Below are positions 1 through 7,484 of a DNA stretch of 48,101 bases, in pieces. Source of the stretch: Chloroherpetonaceae bacterium (lineage in GTDB: Bacteria > Bacteroidota > Chlorobiia > Chlorobiales > Thermochlorobacteraceae). Both the position numbers and the translations under genes were made by a program. Location: positions 1 through 48,101 of the forward strand of contig JANWWA010000006.1 in the NCBI GenBank assembly GCA_025056565.1. The letters are read 5' to 3'. Under the pieces are notes generated by a model, which saw only the letters and a program-made list of their open reading frames with translations, was not told where the DNA came from and did not search any database. Position 1 is the first letter of the stretch; every line of letters begins with the position of its first letter.

Positions 1-215
1 GCACCGCTATCTGCCAATGCACGCACCTTTACACTCAGCACCTCTTCAGGCTTGATAAAGCCACGCGCTGCCATCCCGATGTAATCAGCGTTAAACAGTT
101 CAATATCAGCATATACCAGCCCCATGGTGCCCTCTATTTTTGAAAAACGCTCGTTAGTAAGGTCAATGACTTTGCCGTTTTGGATGAGTGGTCTATCCAT
201 CGTAAGGTGCAGCAT
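1..215 (-). CDS. Clan AA (retropepsin-like) aspartic protease, partial
   Basis: The gene runs off the left edge of the window, so only about 71 N-terminal residues are visible. The protein begins MLHLTMDRPLIQNGKV and reaches the segment ALADSGA at the edge. That segment matches the D-(S/T)-G active-site motif of small retropepsin-like clan AA proteases, which usually open with a strand such as GLVYADIELFN, also present here. The ATG at 215 was chosen because an AGGAG box lies 6 nt upstream of it; an in-frame ATG at 200 is the alternative. The substrate is unknown. The family call rests on the short N-terminus and the DSG motif only. Confidence 0.6.
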   Translation of the reverse strand, partial: MLHLTMDRPLIQNGKVIDLTNERFSKIEGTMGLVYADIELFNADYIGMAARGFIKPEEVLSVKVRALADSG

Positions 216-361
216 AGTGTTCTCCTTGCTTCTTTCGGTGCGCATCACTGAAAAGGTGCTCTCTCGTTGGCTAACTCAGGCACCCATTACGCATGGCTCA
301 CAGCTTTGCTCTTCAGGAAAGTTGCAACACTGGTTCTATCCTTCTAGGTGAAAGGCACTGG

Positions 362-1264
362 CTAAGCGGACGACTCTGCCTGCTCAGCTGCATGATAGGA
401 GCTGCGCACCAGTGGGCCGGACTCTACGTGGCGAAAGCCCATCTCTAAGCCCACACGTTTATACATCTCGAATTCTTCCAGCGGTACGAAGCGATGCACG
501 GGTAGGTGCGCTTTGGTGGGCTGCAGGTATTGCCCAATTGTAAGAATATCAACCTTGTGGGTGCGCAGGTCTTGCATCACGGCGAGCACTTCCTCAGGCT
601 GTTCGCCAATGCCGACCATCAGACCGGATTTGGTAACCAGTTGGTAAGTCTCTTTGGCGTATTTGAGCAAGTCCAGTGAGCGTTGATACTTGGCTTGTGG
701 GCGCACGAGGCGGTAGAGTCGGGGCACGGTTTCAATGTTGTGGTTTAGGATTTCGGGGCGCTCGCGCATAACGGTATCCCACGCAGCCGTGTCGCCTTGA
801 AAGTCAGGAATTAAGACTTCAATGTGCGTAGCAGGGTGAGCTTTACGGATTTCGCGAATGGTCTCAGCCCAGATGCTGGCACCGCCGTCGTCTAATTCAT
901 CACGGTTGACACTGGTGATCACGGTGTGGCGCAAATTCATCAGGCGGACAGCTTCGGCGACGCGCTTTGGCTCAGCAAGGTCAAGTTCCGTAGGGCGACC
1001 AGTCTTAACGGCGCAGAAGCCACATGAGCGCGTGCAAGTCTCGCCCAGAATCATAATCGTGGCAGTCCCAGCTCCCCAGCACTCTGCGATGTTGGGGCAG
1101 CGTGCTTCTTCGCAAACTGTATGGAGGCGATAAGAGTCAATAAGGGCTTTTAGTTTGGCGTAGCCCTCGCCTGAGGGCATGCGGACACGTAGCCAGTCTG
1201 GACGAGAGGTAGGCTTAGCAGGTGGCGAAGGCTGCAAAATGTTTAGGTCGGGTGTAGTAATCAT
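362..1264 (-). CDS. lipA: Lipoyl synthase (LipA)
   Basis: Radical-SAM enzyme that inserts two sulfurs into protein-bound octanoyl groups to make lipoyl cofactor. The 300-residue length is normal. Both iron-sulfur sites are intact: the LipA-specific auxiliary site C51-x4-C56-x5-C62 (in [13 protein letters not shown]) and the radical-SAM triad C77-x3-C81-x2-C84 (in CTRSCGFC). The C-terminal RSSY motif that contacts the auxiliary cluster is present (VRSSYH). It lies downstream of the E2 gene on the same strand, whose lipoyl domain is a natural substrate, with a DUF4259 gene between them. The ATG at 1264 gives the usual N-terminus. Substrate supply (LipB or LplA) is not encoded in the window. Confidence 0.97.
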   Translation of the reverse strand: MITTPDLNILQPSPPAKPTSRPDWLRVRMPSGEGYAKLKALIDSYRLHTVCEEARCPNIAECWGAGTATIMILGETCTRSCGFCAVKTGRPTELDLAEPKRVAEAVRLMNLRHTVITSVNRDELDDGGASIWAETIREIRKAHPATHIEVLIPDFQGDTAAWDTVMRERPEILNHNIETVPRLYRLVRPQAKYQRSLDLLKYAKETYQLVTKSGLMVGIGEQPEEVLAVMQDLRTHKVDILTIGQYLQPTKAHLPVHRFVPLEEFEMYKRVGLEMGFRHVESGPLVRSSYHAAEQAESSA

Positions 1265-1321
1265 TTCAAGATGTGAAGATTAAAAAGACTGAAAACGCAT
1301 TGTAAGCTAAAAACACGCTGC

Positions 1322-1666
1322 TTACGCAGAAAGTGCCGCACCGAGCACGCTCAGGGCTTGCTTGCGCTGCGCAAGATTAGTCTCCCCCAAGTCAGCCCAG
1401 GGACCAAGGCTTTTACCAGAACGAATAATATGCAAGACCTCGTCGCGCAGTTTTGGGTCAAGTGCCTTATGCTCAAGCTGCAGAGCAGCCAGTGCCAGTT
1501 GAATGACGGCTAATACGTCTTCATTTTTGGCAATTTCGCCAAGTTCAGTTAGAACGCGCTCAGTGGCCGCAGGGACGGAGAGGCCTTCGGCAATTGCATC
1601 CTCAAAAATCGCTTTTGCGGCAGCAGCGGCGTCGTTATCAAAGATGTCGGACCCCCAGATGCCCAT
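1322..1666 (-). CDS. DUF4259 family protein, unknown function
   Basis: A 114-residue soluble protein starting MGIWGSDIFDNDAAAAAK. The opening MG-x-WG-x-x-x-FDND-A-A is characteristic of the DUF4259 family, small alpha-helical proteins of unknown function. I chose the ATG at 1666. The frame is open further upstream (to 1726), but that part would overlap the end of the E2 gene and does not look like the family. It lies in the same-strand run E2, this gene, lipA, so it is probably co-transcribed with them. Nothing in the sequence suggests a role in lipoylation; no catalytic motif, signal peptide or membrane segment is visible. Confidence 0.7.
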   Translation of the reverse strand: MGIWGSDIFDNDAAAAAKAIFEDAIAEGLSVPAATERVLTELGEIAKNEDVLAVIQLALAALQLEHKALDPKLRDEVLHIIRSGKSLGPWADLGETNLAQRKQALSVLGAALSA

Positions 1667-1682
1667 AGTTTTTGATTTGCGA

Positions 1683-3071
1683 TTAAAGTGGTGTGTGCTC
1701 GTTGTAAGATTCCAGAGTGCGAACAAGGAACTGCAAGAAGTATCCCGCTAAAGCTCCGTCAATGATGCGGTGGTCATATGAAAGCGAAAGATACATCATT
1801 GAGCGGATGGCAATCACGTCGGTGTCATCGTCCAGTGTTTTCACTACAGGGCGCTTGACAATTGCACCCGTGCCCAGAATCGCTACTTGCGGCTGATTGA
1901 TAATCGGGGCACCGAAAAGATTGCCAGTTGTGCCATAGTTGGTGATGGTAAATGTGCCACCTTGGATTTCATCAGGCAAAAGCTTTTTGCTGCGAGCCCG
2001 CGCGGCAAGGTCTTGCACGGCGCGCGCCAAGCCTACCAGATTCTTCTCGTCTGCACCTTTGATAACAGGCACAATCAGCCCACCTTCGCCACGCTCACCT
2101 AGCGCCACTGCAATACCGATGTTGATATACTTCTTGATAATAATCTTGTCGCCTTCGACCGAAGCATTGAGCATAGGGAATTCTTTCAAACTCTTGACCA
2201 CTGCATCAACAAAGAAGGGCGTGTAGGTAAGCTTGATGCCATTTGTAGCCTCGAAGGTCGCTTTCTTCGCTCTGACAAGGCGGACGAGACCCGTTACATC
2301 GGCTTCGGAGACTGAGGTAACATGCGCTGAGGTTTGCTTGGAGCGCACCATATGCTCGGCAATCAGCTTGCGCATGTGATCCATCTGAATGACCTCAGCG
2401 CGGTTAGCATCATAGACGACTGGTGCAGGAGGCGGAGTCGGCTTTGCAGGCTCAGGTGCAGGAGGCGTGGGAGCTGGGCGAGTTTCGACCCTTGCCGCGG
2501 CGGATGCGGTAACAGGAGCAGGTGCAGCAGAAGGCACAGACGGAGCAGCCGGAGCGGTCGGGAGCGTGCGACCAGACTTGAGGTAATTGAGCACATCATT
2601 TTTTGTAACTCGTCCCCCGATACCAGTGCCGGGAATTCGGTTTAACTCCTGCATTGAAATACCTTCCTCTTGAGCGATACGCATCACAACAGGCGAGTAA
2701 AAACGGTTGCCGACAGGTGTATCGGCAGTGGCAGGCCGGTTGCCATTTGAATGTGGTGAGGCAGGAGAGAAAGCAGCGGGTGCAGTCGCAGAGGCGGGCG
2801 TAGGGGGAGTAGGCGACATAGCGGCGCTGACGTCTGTTTCAATGCGCGCAACCGTTGTGCCAATTGGCACAACGGTTCCTTCGGCAAAGAGAATTTCGGC
2901 AACGATGCCACTTGCAGAGGAGGGTACATCGGTGTCAATCTTGTCCGTGCTAATGCGAAGCAGGTTTTCGTCCTTCTGGATAGGGTCACCCACTTTCTTA
3001 TACCACTCCAAAATTGTGCCTTCCATGAGGCTTTCGCCCATTTTCGGCATTACGATATCAACTTTTGCCAT
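1683..3071 (-). CDS. 2-oxoacid dehydrogenase complex E2 (dihydrolipoamide acyltransferase)
   Basis: Acyltransferase core of a 2-oxoacid dehydrogenase complex, 462 residues. One N-terminal lipoyl domain (about 1-80) carries the lipoylation site Lys in STDKIDTDVPS. An Ala/Pro-rich linker follows, then an E3/E1-binding domain (about 125-165, with RIAQEEGISMQEL and GTGIGGRVTKNDV), a second Ala/Pro linker, and the catalytic domain ending in SYDHRIIDG with catalytic His434 and Asp438. Whether the substrate is pyruvate, 2-oxoglutarate or branched-chain oxoacids cannot be told from this gene; no E1 or E3 gene is adjacent. It heads the run E2, DUF4259, lipA. It is divergent from the polyketide synthase gene, with 179 bp between them. 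Confidence 0.93.
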   Translation of the reverse strand: MAKVDIVMPKMGESLMEGTILEWYKKVGDPIQKDENLLRISTDKIDTDVPSSASGIVAEILFAEGTVVPIGTTVARIETDVSAAMSPTPPTPASATAPAAFSPASPHSNGNRPATADTPVGNRFYSPVVMRIAQEEGISMQELNRIPGTGIGGRVTKNDVLNYLKSGRTLPTAPAAPSVPSAAPAPVTASAAARVETRPAPTPPAPEPAKPTPPPAPVVYDANRAEVIQMDHMRKLIAEHMVRSKQTSAHVTSVSEADVTGLVRLVRAKKATFEATNGIKLTYTPFFVDAVVKSLKEFPMLNASVEGDKIIIKKYINIGIAVALGERGEGGLIVPVIKGADEKNLVGLARAVQDLAARARSKKLLPDEIQGGTFTITNYGTTGNLFGAPIINQPQVAILGTGAIVKRPVVKTLDDDTDVIAIRSMMYLSLSYDHRIIDGALAGYFLQFLVRTLESYNEHTPL

Positions 3072-3250
3072 ATAGTTAATTAACTGTTTAGTTACGGGGG
3101 AGAGTTACTATGCAAGGGTGAATATAGAAAAAAAGCGTTCTGCTAAAAAATTGTGCATAGCTCTAAGCTAGACAAGTGCGGTGAGGTCGCAAAGAAACTG
3201 TTAGCTGTGCTTTTGGCTTTATTAGGGGTAGGAACTTTTAAGCAAACGGT

Positions 3251-4318
3251 ATGCCCAGAATTCAAGCGGTTGGAACAGCGCTGCCACCCTACAAGGTGAC
3301 CCGAGATGAAAGCAAGGCGTTTGCACTAAGCCTGTACGGTGAGGTGTATCGGGGTGACCTAAGCCGATTGCTTGCGATTTTTGATAATACAGCAATCAAT
3401 ACGCGGCACTTTTGCGTGCCCCCTGAATGGTTTGCATCACCAAAGTCTTTCGAAGAAAAGAACAATCTTTACATTGAAGAAGGTTTAAAGTTGTCGGAGA
3501 AAGCGATTGCGGAAGTGCTGGAAAAAACAGGGCTGGACTACGACAGTATTGATTGTCTGATGTTTGTCTCTAGCACAGGCCTGTCGACGCCGACAATGGA
3601 TGCACGCTTGATTGACCGTCTGCCGTTTCGAAAGAACGTGCAGCGACTGCCAATCTGGGGAGTAGGGTGTGCAGGAGGAGCAATGGCGCTTTCGTGGGCA
3701 ATGCGGTTAGCGAAAGCAGAGCCAGAGCAAAAAATTCTTGCGGTCGTCACAGAGCTGTGCGGACTCACATTTATTCGCAATGACCTCTCCAAAGCCGCCG
3801 TGATATCCAGTGCCCTCTTCGCCGATGGGGCAGCAGCTGTGCTTATAACGGGTGATAAAGCAAAAGTGCCTGTTCAAACTCATGCGCCTTGTCTTCTGGC
3901 GGCAGCGACAGAGACAATGCCAAATTCACTGGATATAATGGGCTGGCATTTTTCAGAACTTGGCTTCAATGTGAAGTTGTCAAAAGATGTGCCTGAAGTA
4001 GTTCGTACGTTCTTGAGATCAGTGTTGGTAAGTTTCTTAAATAGAAGGCGTTTATCTCTTTCAGATATCAAGCATTTTATTACTCATCCAGGTGGCGCAA
4101 AAGTGTTAGAAGCCTATCAAGCGATCGGTATTCCGCCGTGTAAACTGCACTATGCGTGGGACGTGTTGCGCAAGTGTGGCAATATGTCTGCTGCAACCGT
4201 GCTATTTATTCTTGAACGGTTCTTGGAGGAGCTAAAAGACGAGCATGCAGCGTTTGGCGTCGTTACGGCCTTAGGACCCGGTTTTTCAGCTGAACTTGTG
4301 CTCTTGCATTGGGATTAG
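3251..4318 (+). CDS. Type III polyketide synthase (chalcone/stilbene synthase family)
   Basis: Homodimeric condensing enzyme that extends an acyl-CoA starter with malonyl-CoA. The catalytic triad is complete: Cys140 (in GVGCAGGA), His279 (in FITHPGG) and Asn311 (in KCGNMSAA). The C-terminal GPGFSAELVLL matches the family's G-PG loop. At 355 residues it has the usual bacterial length. It is followed, with only 1 nt between stop and start, by an isoprenylcysteine-methyltransferase-like gene. This is the same pairing as Bacillus subtilis bpsA-bpsB, which makes alkylpyrones and their methyl ethers. By analogy (inference) the product is a long-chain alkylpyrone or alkylresorcinol lipid. No strong ribosome binding site is visible. 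Confidence 0.93.
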   Translation: MPRIQAVGTALPPYKVTRDESKAFALSLYGEVYRGDLSRLLAIFDNTAINTRHFCVPPEWFASPKSFEEKNNLYIEEGLKLSEKAIAEVLEKTGLDYDSIDCLMFVSSTGLSTPTMDARLIDRLPFRKNVQRLPIWGVGCAGGAMALSWAMRLAKAEPEQKILAVVTELCGLTFIRNDLSKAAVISSALFADGAAAVLITGDKAKVPVQTHAPCLLAAATETMPNSLDIMGWHFSELGFNVKLSKDVPEVVRTFLRSVLVSFLNRRRLSLSDIKHFITHPGGAKVLEAYQAIGIPPCKLHYAWDVLRKCGNMSAATVLFILERFLEELKDEHAAFGVVTALGPGFSAELVLLHWD

Positions 4319-4319
4319 A

Positions 4320-4868
4320 ATGGAGTGGCTGTATTTTGGTGCGCTAATTGCCTTTTTAGCTCTGCAGCGCCTAAGCGAACTCTGGATAGCCAAGCGTAAC
4401 GCCGAGTGGATACGCTCGCAGGGAGGTTACGAGGTGGGAGCAGGACATTACAAATGGATGGTCTTGTTGCATATTGGCTGGTTTCTCTCAATGGTAGGGG
4501 AGTATGTATGGCGTCGGCCAGCGTTGCCCACGCACTGGTGGGTGTGGCTAACACTATTCTTGCTGGCGCAAGTCGGACGCTACACCGTCATTGCAACGCT
4601 CGGCAAGTTTTGGAATACACGCGTTTTCATTTTGCCGAATGCACCAAAAGTGGAGCGAGGCATCTACCGCTATGTGCGGCACCCTAACTACTGGATAGTG
4701 CGGATAGAACTCTTTGTAGCGCCAATGATCTTTAACCTGCTTGGTACAGCAGTTCTTTTTTCTGTGCTAAACTTTTTTATGCTAAGAGTGCGCATTGCAG
4801 CCGAAGAAGAGGCACTGAAAGCAATGCCATCGGCAAAGGGAAAACAAAATTCTGTTATTGCAAAGTAA
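4320..4868 (+). CDS. Isoprenylcysteine carboxyl methyltransferase-like membrane methyltransferase (BpsB-like)
   Basis: A 182-residue integral membrane protein of the ICMT/phospholipid-methyltransferase type. The C-terminal SAM-binding signature is visible as ERGIYRYVRHPNYW, followed by hydrophobic helices and the acidic segment AAEEEAL. The ATG at 4320 follows the polyketide synthase stop (4316-4318) by 1 nt, suggesting translational coupling; the longer in-frame N-terminus upstream is unlikely. By analogy with Bacillus BpsB it probably O-methylates the polyketide (inference). The last codons are embedded in a copy (4846-4863, antisense orientation) of the dispersed 18-bp repeat described separately, so the C-terminal residues NSVIAK come from repeat sequence. 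Confidence 0.85.
   Translation: MEWLYFGALIAFLALQRLSELWIAKRNAEWIRSQGGYEVGAGHYKWMVLLHIGWFLSMVGEYVWRRPALPTHWWVWLTLFLLAQVGRYTVIATLGKFWNTRVFILPNAPKVERGIYRYVRHPNYWIVRIELFVAPMIFNLLGTAVLFSVLNFFMLRVRIAAEEEALKAMPSAKGKQNSVIAK
4846..4863 (-). repeat. Dispersed 18-bp repeat, copy 1
   Basis: Exact TTGCAATAACAGAATTTT on the minus strand, overlapping the 3' end of the BpsB-like methyltransferase gene and coding its C-terminal residues NSVIA on the plus strand. Confidence 0.8.
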
Positions 4869-4885
4869 ACACATCCAAAACAAAG

Positions 4886-5206
4886 ATGCACATTACTATT
4901 GCATTCAGCTGCTTCCTCGTGAACTTCCTCTACGGCATTTTGGCAAAACTCCGTGTTGTAGATGCAGCGCGCTTCAAAGTCGTGCACCATGTGATGTATT
5001 TTTTCGTGATGGCGTCTTTGGTTGCGGCAGTGAGCTTAGAGATTTACGAAAGGGGGGTGCCGGTCCCGCTCTTAGTGATGGTTGTAGCGCTGCTTGGAAT
5101 GACACGGTTCAGTGGCAAGTCGAGCTGGCACTGGCGATATGCCGTGTTGTGCTTGGTGATGTATTTGGCAGTGGCAGGGTATTACTTCTACAGGTTTTCA
5201 CAGTAA
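4886..5206 (+). CDS. Small three-helix membrane protein, unknown function
   Basis: A 106-residue hydrophobic protein with about three membrane helices: residues about 3-22, 35-50 and 58-100, the last stretch probably forming two segments. It has no recognisable catalytic motif. It starts 17 bp after the methyltransferase stop codon and is on the same strand, so it probably belongs to the polyketide operon. Its role could be in membrane placement or modification of the lipid product, but nothing in the sequence shows this. I do not recognise the family. Confidence 0.65.
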   Translation: MHITIAFSCFLVNFLYGILAKLRVVDAARFKVVHHVMYFFVMASLVAAVSLEIYERGVPVPLLVMVVALLGMTRFSGKSSWHWRYAVLCLVMYLAVAGYYFYRFSQ

Positions 5207-5287
5207 TCTCTCTCAAAAGCATTAAGCTTTTGAAAGAAAAGGGCTTAAAGGGTATACTTTCACAACTGTTCAAACAGAGTAGACAAG

Positions 5288-6187
5288 ATGAACCTTCCCA
5301 GGGATATTTTTGAGGTTATTCGGCAACGGCGAACAACCAACGGGTATTTTCTTGACCGTCCGCTTAGCGATGAGCATATCAAGATGATGTTGGAGGCAGC
5401 CAGTTTTGCGCCAAGCCATTTTAATTCGCAGCCTTGGCGCTTCGTGCTTATCCGTGACGAGAAGCGGCGTAAGGAGCTCGGTAGAATTGCTGGGCAATCT
5501 ATGCGCGTCGTAATGGAAAAAGGAGACTTCTGGCGGCGATACTTGCGGTACTTTCGTTTTAGCAAAGAGGAAATCGAGAAAACAGGCGATGGTATCTACA
5601 TTGACAATATGCCCGCGCCGCTGCGTCCCTTCATTCGCTACCTTTTCTCTGAGAAGGGTAGTGAAATGATGAATAAGCTCCGTGTGCCATGGATTTTGGC
5701 AATCGACTCTAAGAAACTGGTTTCCAGCTCACCGCTAATTTTGGGGGTCTTGCTGTCTAAGGACGAGTATAAGCCCGAAGAAAAGTCAGGAATGTATTGC
5801 CTTTTAGCACTTGGTATGGCCATTGAGAACATCTGGCTTGCGGCTACTGCCCTGGGAATTGGAGTGCAGTTTATTTCGCTTCCAATGGAAGCAGGCGGTG
5901 AGTATTGGCAAAAGTGCATTGAAATGGTCGCGCCGCCCCCCGATTACGAGCTCATTGCACTTTTTAGGCTTGGCTACATCAACCCAGACGCTAAGCGCCC
6001 TGTAATTGACTGGACGAGCACGCAACGCAAAGACGTGTCACAATTTTGCTTTGCGGAAACCTTCGGTCACCCTTGGCACCCAAAGTTAGATTCTGTCGCA
6101 CCACTTGCTGAACACGCCTCTGGCAGAGAGAGCTTGCAAGCCGCGACGGACAAGAGTGCTGGAGACAAAGCGACTCTGACAGAGTAA
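5288..6187 (+). CDS. Nitroreductase family flavoprotein
   Basis: A 299-residue member of the FMN-dependent nitroreductase fold. The N-terminus has the family's FMN-phosphate site (IRQRRTTNGYF) and the conserved segment AASFAPSHFNSQPWRFVLI. The middle carries GMAIENIWLAATALGIGVQF, matching the second conserved block of the fold. About 50 C-terminal residues after the core are polar and look disordered. It follows the polyketide gene set on the same strand after 81 bp, so an oxidoreductase role in tailoring that product is possible but unproven. The true substrate cannot be deduced; this family includes nitroarene, flavin and enone reductases. Confidence 0.85.
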   Translation: MNLPRDIFEVIRQRRTTNGYFLDRPLSDEHIKMMLEAASFAPSHFNSQPWRFVLIRDEKRRKELGRIAGQSMRVVMEKGDFWRRYLRYFRFSKEEIEKTGDGIYIDNMPAPLRPFIRYLFSEKGSEMMNKLRVPWILAIDSKKLVSSSPLILGVLLSKDEYKPEEKSGMYCLLALGMAIENIWLAATALGIGVQFISLPMEAGGEYWQKCIEMVAPPPDYELIALFRLGYINPDAKRPVIDWTSTQRKDVSQFCFAETFGHPWHPKLDSVAPLAEHASGRESLQAATDKSAGDKATLTE

Positions 6188-6432
6188 GTGTTACAGCCTC
6201 TTTGAATAGCCGGCTTGCATACTTTATACTTTCGCATTTTGCATATTTTACTTTACATAATTTTCATTATACAACAGATTCACCTGCACGAAAATGTCTT
6301 GCTTTATTTAAACTGAGCTGCCCTGACACTCATCGAATCTAAGTGACGGCTCTCTGCAGAGGAACGATAAGTTGGAATTTACGCTTAGGTTACTTAGGTT
6401 TCGCCTGCAGCACTAACTGAAAGGTAAGAGAT

Positions 6433-7263
6433 ATGACACAGAATGCTGAACAAGTAGGTACGCCTACACTCTGCTACTTGTCTTTCGCGCATCAGATTTG
6501 GCGGCGGTTGCTGGCACTGCTTGCAGGGTACTTGATGCTCATCGGCGCATTGGCTACCACTCATAACGCGCTGGCATACGCACTGTCAGACACGGCAAGC
6601 AAGACCAAAGTGTATGATGACACGGAAGATGAAGAAATGGCATTTTACGGTGGCGCTTTCCGTCCACGACCGGGCATCGCAGGCGTCATTGGGCTGACCA
6701 CCAACAGCTTTGTTGCGTCTTTCAACTTCGTGCATCAGCACACGCCTGACCTTATCAGCCTTATTAGCATTGGTATCACGACAGGACGCGATCCAGCTGA
6801 GATTGATCGGTTTGACCCCCTCTACGGCCAGACCTTCACCTTTGGTCCAGATGGCTTTCCTAAGAAATCAGGCTTAGTGATGCTTACTTCTTCTTTCGGG
6901 CTGCAACAGAGGCTTTTCCGCCGTGACATTACAAGCTCGTTCAGGCCTTTCGTAGAAGTGGGCGCAGGTCCAACAATCGGCTACATCCACATGATTTCTC
7001 GCTTGCCAGATGGTCTGGCAGACATTCCGCAGAATTATGAATTCTCAGGCACGATCTTCAACCCACGCGGTATTACGCTTGGGGTAAATGGATATGTCGG
7101 CGCAGGCGCATACTTCGGTGCAAACTTTCTTTCTCTGCAAGGTCTCACTGTGCGCTACATCGCAAACTACTTGCCCGCAGGCGTTGAGCTGCTGCGCGGC
7201 TCACGCGTCTCACTTTTTCATGGCATCTCTATCAACCTAATCTTCGGAACACTGTATAATTGA
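6433..7263 (+). CDS. Predicted outer-membrane or exported protein, unknown family
   Basis: A 276-residue protein with a hydrophobic segment near residues 24-50 (LLALLAGYLMLIGALATTHNA) that may act as a long signal peptide. After it come an acidic stretch (DDTEDEEMAF) and many alternating, glycine-rich strands such as FVEVGAGPTIGYIHM and VNGYVGAGAYFGANF. The last residues (ISINLIFGTLYN) resemble a C-terminal beta-strand of an outer-membrane barrel. I do not recognise a named family; an OmpA-like or lipid A deacylase-like small barrel is possible. A 245-bp AT-rich gap precedes it, so it probably has its own promoter. An AAAGG stretch lies about 10 nt before the ATG. Confidence 0.6.
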   Translation: MTQNAEQVGTPTLCYLSFAHQIWRRLLALLAGYLMLIGALATTHNALAYALSDTASKTKVYDDTEDEEMAFYGGAFRPRPGIAGVIGLTTNSFVASFNFVHQHTPDLISLISIGITTGRDPAEIDRFDPLYGQTFTFGPDGFPKKSGLVMLTSSFGLQQRLFRRDITSSFRPFVEVGAGPTIGYIHMISRLPDGLADIPQNYEFSGTIFNPRGITLGVNGYVGAGAYFGANFLSLQGLTVRYIANYLPAGVELLRGSRVSLFHGISINLIFGTLYN

Positions 7264-7299
7264 ACAGCGATGCAGCGAAAAAAAATTTTACTGTCTGCT

Positions 7300-7331
7300 C
7301 TTGCAGATGTGAAACAAAACCCTTATATTTG
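7300..7331 (+). promoter_or_regulatory. Bacteroidetes-type promoter of the initiator tRNA gene
   Basis: CTTG at 7300-7303 is followed after exactly 20 nt by TATATTTG at 7324-7331. This fits the Bacteroidetes primary sigma factor consensus (TTTG, 19-21 nt, TAnnTTTG) except for one base in the upstream element. The expected transcription start is about 7338, roughly 15 nt before the mature tRNA 5' end at 7354. Confidence 0.75.
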
Positions 7332-7353
7332 CGTTCCATTCTGAACGAGATAC

Positions 7354-7426
<73 letters not shown>

Positions 7427-7437
7427 CGAAGAAGTAG

Positions 7438-7463
7438 AAAAGCCCGCCTCAGAGCGGGCTTTT
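7438..7463 (+). terminator. Intrinsic terminator after tRNA-fMet, probably bidirectional
   Basis: A perfect 10-bp inverted repeat, AAAAGCCCGC (7438-7447) and GCGGGCTTTT (7454-7463), with a 6-nt loop. It has U-rich ends in both directions. It can end the tRNA transcript and also the minus-strand S9 peptidase transcript, whose stop codon is at 7485. Confidence 0.88.
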
Positions 7464-7484
7464 CCTATTCTCTTGCTCCCTGCT

